Shown: positions 58,711 through 64,000 of the stretch, piece by piece
Position numbering within the stretch: position 1 is the stretch's first letter
How the letters are laid out: each line of letters begins with the position of its first letter
Origin: Glandiceps talaboti
Taxonomy: Eukaryota; Hemichordata; Enteropneusta; Spengelidae
Direction of reading: 5' to 3'
Length of the DNA stretch: 64,000 nucleotides
NCBI RefSeq assembly: GCF_964340395.1
Contig: NC_135561.1
Coordinates: forward strand, 20,831,740-20,895,739
Position numbers and translations under genes: made by a program
Notes under the pieces: generated by a model
Told to the model about the DNA's origin: nothing
Seen by the model: only the letters and a program-made list of their open reading frames with translations
Databases searched by the model: none

Positions 58711-59599
58711 CAGTTTTAATGTAAACATTTGCTTGATGTCCATGTGTAAACAGTATGCATAGAATAAATAGTCTAGACCAGTGCCCTCTGATAAAAAACA
58801 AAAATTTTGGTTGAATTGTTACCATTCCACATAGTGAAGGGATATTGGAAACATCATGTCTTGTTACATTACAAAAATTGTACACGTCAGTGACAGATAT
58901 GACAATTGGCTAAGATTATGGTACATATAAAGAATATTAAATCTACAAAATTTGTAAACTGATTAAGTTTGATCTCTTTGCAGGTTTCGGCAAGTACATG
59001 TACATGTACAGTTAAAAATGTAGCCTGTTTTAACATCACTACACTATCTGTGTATTTTACTTTGCTGACTCACAAACCGATTGTAATTCTAGTAACGACA
59101 AACAATTAATTTAGTCACATCCTCCAGTGGCTCTTATCAGTGTACACATAGATATTTACATACTATTTGCTGTATGTAAATCATGTCCCCTTTGTCTTCA
59201 TCTCAATCATAGACCAACCACCTATGTCTCAACAAGGTCACATTTACATAATGGACTTAATTTGAATATAGTTAATTAGACTGTTGTACCATTATCACTG
59301 ATTGCGACCAATCAGTTTGAGTGGGTTTTTTCTAACCAATCAGTTTGAGCATATAATTTTCAAATGACTTTAATAATTTGCCGTTGCTAGCAATACAAGC
59401 AGTTTATTAGACATCAAAGTTAAAAAAAATAGATTGTGATGTTAATAGGTTACTAAAAATGAATAAAAAATAATAACAAATTGATAAAAAGTTTCAGTTG
59501 CAGCAACCTAACTAGCCTTGTTACTAGTCATAGATAGGAAGTGACAAAACCATTGTCACCAGTCATTTCCAGTGAAGACAAATATTGTGGAGTAATGTG
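58711..59599. other. Non-coding, nothing recognised
   Basis: It includes ACCAATCAGTTTGAG twice (near 59308 and 59335), a local duplication of about 26 bp. Confidence 0.55.
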
Positions 59600-60215
59600 G
59601 TTATACCTATGCCAGCCTACTTTATGTAAAACCAGGTGGTTATACCTATGCAAGCCTACTTTATGTAAAACCAGGTGGTTATACCTATGTAAGCCTACTT
59701 TAGGTAAAACCAGGTGGTTATACCTATGCAAGCCTACTTTATGTAAAACCAGGTGGTTATACCTATGCAAGCCTACTTTAGGTAAAACCAGGTGGTTATA
59801 CCTATGCAAGCCTACTTTATGTAAAACCAGGTGGTTATACCTATGCAAGCCTACTTTAGGTAAAACCAGGTGGTTATACCTATGCCAGCCTACTTTATGT
59901 AAAACCAGGTGGTTATACCTATGCAAGCCTACTTTAGGTAAAACCAGGTGGTTATACCTATGCAAGCCTACTTTATGTAAAACCAGGTGGTTATACCTAT
60001 GCAAGCCTACTTTAGGTAAAACCAGGTGGTTATAACTATGCAAGCCTACTTTATGTAAAACCAGGTGGTTATACCTATGCAAGCCTACTTTAGGTAAAAC
60101 CAGGTGGTTATACCTATGTAAGCCTACTTTATGTAAAACCAGGTGGTTATACCAATGCAAGCCTACTTTATGTAAAACCAGGTGGTTATACCTATGCAAG
60201 CCTTCTTATATAAAA
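59600..60215. repeat. 39 bp satellite, ~15 units, dimeric
   Basis: Units carry AAACCAGGTGGTTATACCTA then TGCAAGCCTACTTTA, followed by either TG or GG before TAAAACC. These two unit types alternate almost perfectly across the array, so the real repeat is a 78 bp dimer. Two units with GCCAGCC sit seven or so units apart. Every unit has CAGGTG. The frames of 164 and 223 codons on opposite strands are by-products of a unit length divisible by three. Confidence 0.97.
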
Positions 60216-60360
60216 CTATGTGTATCTATGCAGTATTACTAGTCATCACAAATTTACATGTAATGAGTTTTATATTTTCTTTCAAACAGTTGGAAGATTG
60301 GTCTTTCAGCGAAAACCGTTTTGAAATAAACCAAATGGATAAATAATTGTGATTAAAAAT
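60216..60360. other. Non-coding spacer
   Basis: AT-rich spacer before the 69 bp duplication; nothing recognised. Confidence 0.5.
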
Positions 60361-60498
60361 ACATGAAGAGAAACTAGCAATGATATTTTTAATACTGAAC
60401 TGGTGACATTTCCAGTATTCTTAATAATTACATGAAGAGAAACTAGCAATGATGTTTGTAATACTGAACTGGTGACATTTCCAATATTCTTAATAATT
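60361..60498. repeat. 69 bp tandem duplication
   Basis: Two copies starting ACATGAAGAGAAACTAGCAA differ at only three positions or so. It is a recent local duplication. Confidence 0.9.
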
Positions 60499-60689
60499 GC
60501 TCACAACCAGTCACTCTACATAGTACCTGAATAGGTTACGCTACATTAAATCCTTTGTGAGGTATGTAAGGCCAATTATTTTATCCTACACACTTTCTCA
60601 GTTTCACTATCCTTCATTGAAATGATGGATAGCAACGTGAAGAAGTATAGAAATGATACTATATTATCACTGCCTACTAATCTCATCCA

Positions 60690-60975
60690 GACTATTGCTG
60701 TGAATACCAAGGTTTTATAAGTGCCAAGAAATACGATAGACCATCACAAAATTGCTAAAAATTTGATTGTATTAAAACAGCATTGAAATACGAATCTTAT
60801 CTATTTCCATGAATACCTAATTTTTTTAATTCTTTGAAATACAATAGGCTGTCATAGAATTGCTGGAAATTTGATTCTTACTACAACGGTGATGTGAATC
60901 TTGTCTAGTTGCCAGTTTTTTAAGTTCTGTGAAATTCAATATGCATGAAATTTGATTCTTGTGACAGTGTTTCGA
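60690..60975. repeat. ~115 bp degenerate repeat, 3 units
   Basis: AAATACGATAGACCATCACA, AAATACAATAGGCTGTCATA and AAATTCAATATGCATGAAAT lead three units, each followed by ATTTGATTxTT, a GTGATGTGAATCTTGTCTA-like stretch and GTTTTTTAAxTTCTxTG. Confidence 0.65.
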
Positions 60976-61435
60976 CTACAAGTACAAGCGTAGAGTCTAG
61001 TCTATAGTGAATTGTATTTTTGAATCACACCTTGATAAATTATCTCAGAGTGGCATTGTTGTATACATCATGATATAATTAATTAATTATCACCGTACTT
61101 TAATGAACTTATTTATGCCAATGTTCTCTCTCATATCAATTAAACTTGAGAGGGCAGTGGTCAAGCAGGAATTTGGCTAAGTTGTGGTGTATGCATTAGC
61201 CGTGAAGTTTTACCTGCGACAATTGTGTTTTGTTATGAGAAATTATGAACCAAAATTACCATAGAAACTGCGGCATGTAGCTGGTCATACTAGACTGTTG
61301 ACAAAAAACTCCAATCTGTAGTAGTGTAGTTACAGTAGTAGTAGTATATGGTATGATTGAGTATTACACTGTGATCTACATGCAGCCACATCGTAAAACC
61401 ACTGTGTCACCTTTATAGTGATGCTACATAAATAA
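60976..61435. other. Non-coding, nothing recognised
   Basis: AT-rich DNA; TAATTAATTAATTA near 61077. Confidence 0.55.
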
Positions 61436-61545
61436 ATAAATCTAAAATTCCAGTCTGTCAGATATTGATAAATTTTTATATATCTAATCAACATTTTTGA
61501 AATGCTAATGATAATTAGTCACCAGAGAGTGGCCATTAGATTTAT
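61436..61545 (+). repeat. 110 bp direct repeat, copy 1
   Basis: Starts TAAATCTAAAATTCCAGTCT-like and ends GTGGCCATTAGATTTAT. It differs from 61771-61880 at about three positions. Confidence 0.92.
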
Positions 61546-61770
61546 GTTAGTTTTGTAGAGTAAGTATGACTACATCCCATAACAAAATGAATAGAACTCT
61601 TCTGACCGCTAGACAATCAACAACCCAAAACAAAAGACTGCTGTCATTGTTAAAGGGAATACCACCCCAAGAAATAAAAGCCTTTTCATAAACTATTGGT
61701 TCTGGAGAGTCATTTCATGATTTTACATATTCGATAATTGATCATTTAAAAATGTATATTATGAGTATTA

Positions 61771-61880
61771 ATAAATCTAAAATTCCAGTCTGTCAGATAT
61801 TGATAAATTTTTATATATCTAATCAATATTTTTGAAATGCTGATGGTAATTAGTCACCAGAGAGTGGCCATTAGATTTAT
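61771..61880 (+). repeat. 110 bp direct repeat, copy 2
   Basis: Near-identical to 61436-61545, 335 bp downstream in the same orientation. The DNA between shows no element structure. Confidence 0.92.
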
Positions 61881-62284
61881 CATAATCATTAATATTCATT
61901 TTGTTTTTAATAAATAATTTAACTCTTTGAGTAAAAATGCTCCTAAAATTTAAAACTTAGGAGCAAAATTAAATAATATATATTCAATTTTAATTCTTAT
62001 CGACATTCATTGTAACAAATGACATGTTTATCTGTTGAATACAAATAATCATCAATTTTGTTGAATGACAATGTTTATATTAATGCAAAAAAAATGAAAA
62101 TATCCAAGTGAGCTTCAAAATGTGTCTGACAAATTCAGCTAAAAGTTGAAATTTCACTTCACAAATGCCAGTAAATTTAAAATGTCACCTGCTGAATGTT
62201 GTTATTTACAAAAATTCACCTGCATTGGACAATTTAACACCTGCAAATGGCGGTAATTACCGACAACTTCCTAGGCCAATATGA
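61881..62284. other. Non-coding, nothing recognised
   Basis: AT-rich DNA leading into the 24 bp satellite. Confidence 0.55.
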
Positions 62285-63235
62285 AATAATGGTACAAAGT
62301 AAACAATGAAAAATAGTACAAAGTAAACAATGAAAAATAGTACAAAGTAAACAATGAAAAATAGTACAAAGTAAACAATGAAAAATAGTACAAAGTAAAC
62401 AATGAAAAATAGTACAAAGTAAACAATGAAAAATAGTACAAAGTAAACAATGACAAATAATACAAAGTAAACAATGAAAAATAATACAAAGTAAACAATG
62501 ACAAATAATACAAAGTAAATAATGAAAAATAATACGAAGTAAACAATGAAAAATAATACAAAGTAAACAATGAAAAATAGTACAAAGTAAACAATGACAA
62601 ATAATACAAAGTAAACAATGAAAAATAATACAAAGTAAACAATGACAAATAATACAAAGTAAATAATGAAAAATAATACGAAGTAAACAATGAAAAATAA
62701 TACAAAGTAAACAATGAAAAATAATACAAAGTAAACAATGAAAAAAAGTACAAAGTAAACAATGAAAAATAATACAAAGTAAACAATGAAAAATAATACA
62801 AAGTAAATAATGAAAAATAGTACAAAGTAAACAATGAAAAATAGTACAAAGTAAACAATGAAAAATAGTACAAAGTAAACAATGAAAAATAATACAAAGT
62901 AAACAATGAAAAATAGTACAAAGTAAACAATGAAAAATAGTACGGAGTAAACAATGAAAAATAATACAAAGTAAACAATGAAAAATAGTACAAAGTAAAC
63001 AATGAAAAATAGTACAAAGTAAACAATGAAAAATAATACAAAGTAAACAATGAAAAATAGTACAAAGTAAACAATGAAAAATAATACAAAGTAAACAATG
63101 AAAAATAGTACAAAGTAAACAATGAAAAATAGTACAAAGTAAACAATGAAAAATAGTACAAAGTAAACAATGAAAAATAGTACAAAGTAAACAATGAAAA
63201 ATAGTACAAAGTAAACAATGGAAAATAGTACAAAA
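62285..63235. repeat. 24 bp satellite, ~39 units
   Basis: Units read AAAGTAAACAATGAAAAATA plus GTAC or ATAC, with almost no length change across 950 bp. A block of six units (144 bp, with GACAAATAATAC, GTAAATAATG and AATACGAAG markers) at about 62449-62592 is repeated at about 62593-62736. Almost every unit has GTAAACAA, the perfect FOXO/DAF-16 consensus. All three minus-strand frames stay open because the unit is divisible by three and has no TTA/CTA/TCA in those phases. They are not genes. Confidence 0.97.
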
Positions 63236-64000
63236 GACACAAATTGAAACTGACAGCTTTATGTCTCCCTCTTCATTTACTTTCATAGGATTTCAATTTG
63301 GCTAATGTAAAACATTCAAATTCTCTATCTCTATCAAGAGAAGAAGTTTGTGATACTACAGCGGCAGTTGAGGTTTCGGCTTACTAAGATACATACAAAC
63401 TAAAACTATTGTTGTTCAATGTGGTAGCTTACACTAGTGGTTGATAGCTGTGACTTGTGATGGTATAATTACTCTGTAATCAAGATATGTAATCATTTGA
63501 GACAAACAACTAGATATGAAATGCCACCCTACTGAGAGTACCGGTATAGTAAATCCAACATCCTTTCAATTAATAGCTTATCAACATGTTGCAATGATAT
63601 GTTTTATTAAAGTGGTGTCTATTTTTTCCATTTGGAAGATAATAACAGTTTTAGGTGTCTATTTAAGTAATCCTGCTTGTGACATTAGTAAGTATAGTTT
63701 CTATGACGATATACTGTACTCTCTTGCCAAGATTATATTTGATTGTTTCAACCATGCAAAAACTGGGTTCTAGACTTGTTCTCAAGACTTGCTCACTCCC
63801 ATTGACACGCATGATGTGCTGTTAACAGGAAAGATGACCTTGCCTCTAGCATTGATAAAAGTCTAATTTAGGTCGGGAGAATTTTCCAGGAAAGCATGAC
63901 AGGTTCAGTGAAATGACGATATATTATATACTATGAAAGGCTTCACTGTCATGGCTTACGGGGATTACCAAATGACCAAATCTTACAAGTACTCACACAA
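63236..64000. other. Non-coding, nothing recognised
   Basis: An 85-codon plus-strand frame (63516-63773) is hydrophobic and of ordinary composition. No family or splice evidence supports it, so no gene is called. Confidence 0.5.

Noticed and set aside
59528-60199. 223-codon minus and 164-codon plus frames with 13-residue repeats
   Set aside because: By-products of the 39 bp satellite, open on both strands; only a few non-repeat residues at the ends.
62234-63286. Three minus-strand frames of 323-350 codons made of 8-residue repeats
   Set aside because: They coincide with the 24 bp satellite; all three frames are open at once because the unit is a multiple of three. No unique protein sequence surrounds the repeats.

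Overview
This window is AT-rich, non-coding animal DNA with no complete host gene that I can recognise. The organism is a metazoan. The evidence is one intact CR1-type non-LTR retrotransposon with a PHD finger, abundant MITE-like inverted-repeat elements, long microsatellites and minisatellites, and the absence of any bacterial gene density. The repeat style (TACATGTA palindromes everywhere, repeats headed by short hairpins followed by GTCC microsatellites) fits a marine invertebrate such as a lancelet, hemichordate or lophotrochozoan. I cannot settle the phylum from sequence alone.

Layout. 0-10 kb: unannotatable AT-rich DNA with a 30-32 bp minisatellite (1391-2402), a 28 bp minisatellite containing an RFX X-box (2640-2925), copy 1 of dispersed repeat A (3862-4200) and a degenerate 27 bp array (6735-7425). 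10-22 kb: ~148 bp periodic repeats (10180-10760, 20590-21370, 21400-21830), two copies of a hAT-like MITE (13502-13672 with an exact 8 bp target duplication; 19758-19932), a 45 bp satellite (14055-15410) and repeat A in inverse orientation (19030-19440). 22.5-26.4 kb: the only convincing protein gene, a minus-strand retrotransposon encoding signal-like segment, 2A-like motif, PHD finger, APE endonuclease and reverse transcriptase; identical 9-mers flank it and suggest a complete 3.9 kb insertion. 26.4-30.3 kb: CpG-bearing DNA, a 1.2 kb element with inverted poly-G termini (27653-28873) and a weak promoter candidate (29700-29850). 31-41 kb: microsatellites (CACT, TC), a 54 bp satellite (35880-36605), and a palindromic element (40744-41080). 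42-52 kb: several very degenerate long-period tandem repeats and a 130 bp-arm inverted repeat (49651-50079). 53-57 kb: a cluster of inserted elements, including a 105 bp perfect-TIR MITE, a 142 bp foldback MITE with a 4 bp target duplication, and a 1.35 kb element whose ~80 bp inverted repeats enclose 151 bp tandem units. 58-64 kb: a 39 bp satellite with alternating unit types, and a 24 bp satellite of about 39 units, nearly every one carrying a perfect forkhead/FOXO site.

How it works together. The retrotransposon is the only candidate active machinery. All other elements are non-autonomous or tandem repeats. Several satellites repeat a transcription-factor-like motif in every unit (AGGTCA, CATGTG, CAGGTG, GTAAACAA); whether any is bound is unknown. 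Long open frames over the satellites are by-products of unit lengths divisible by three and are not annotated as genes.
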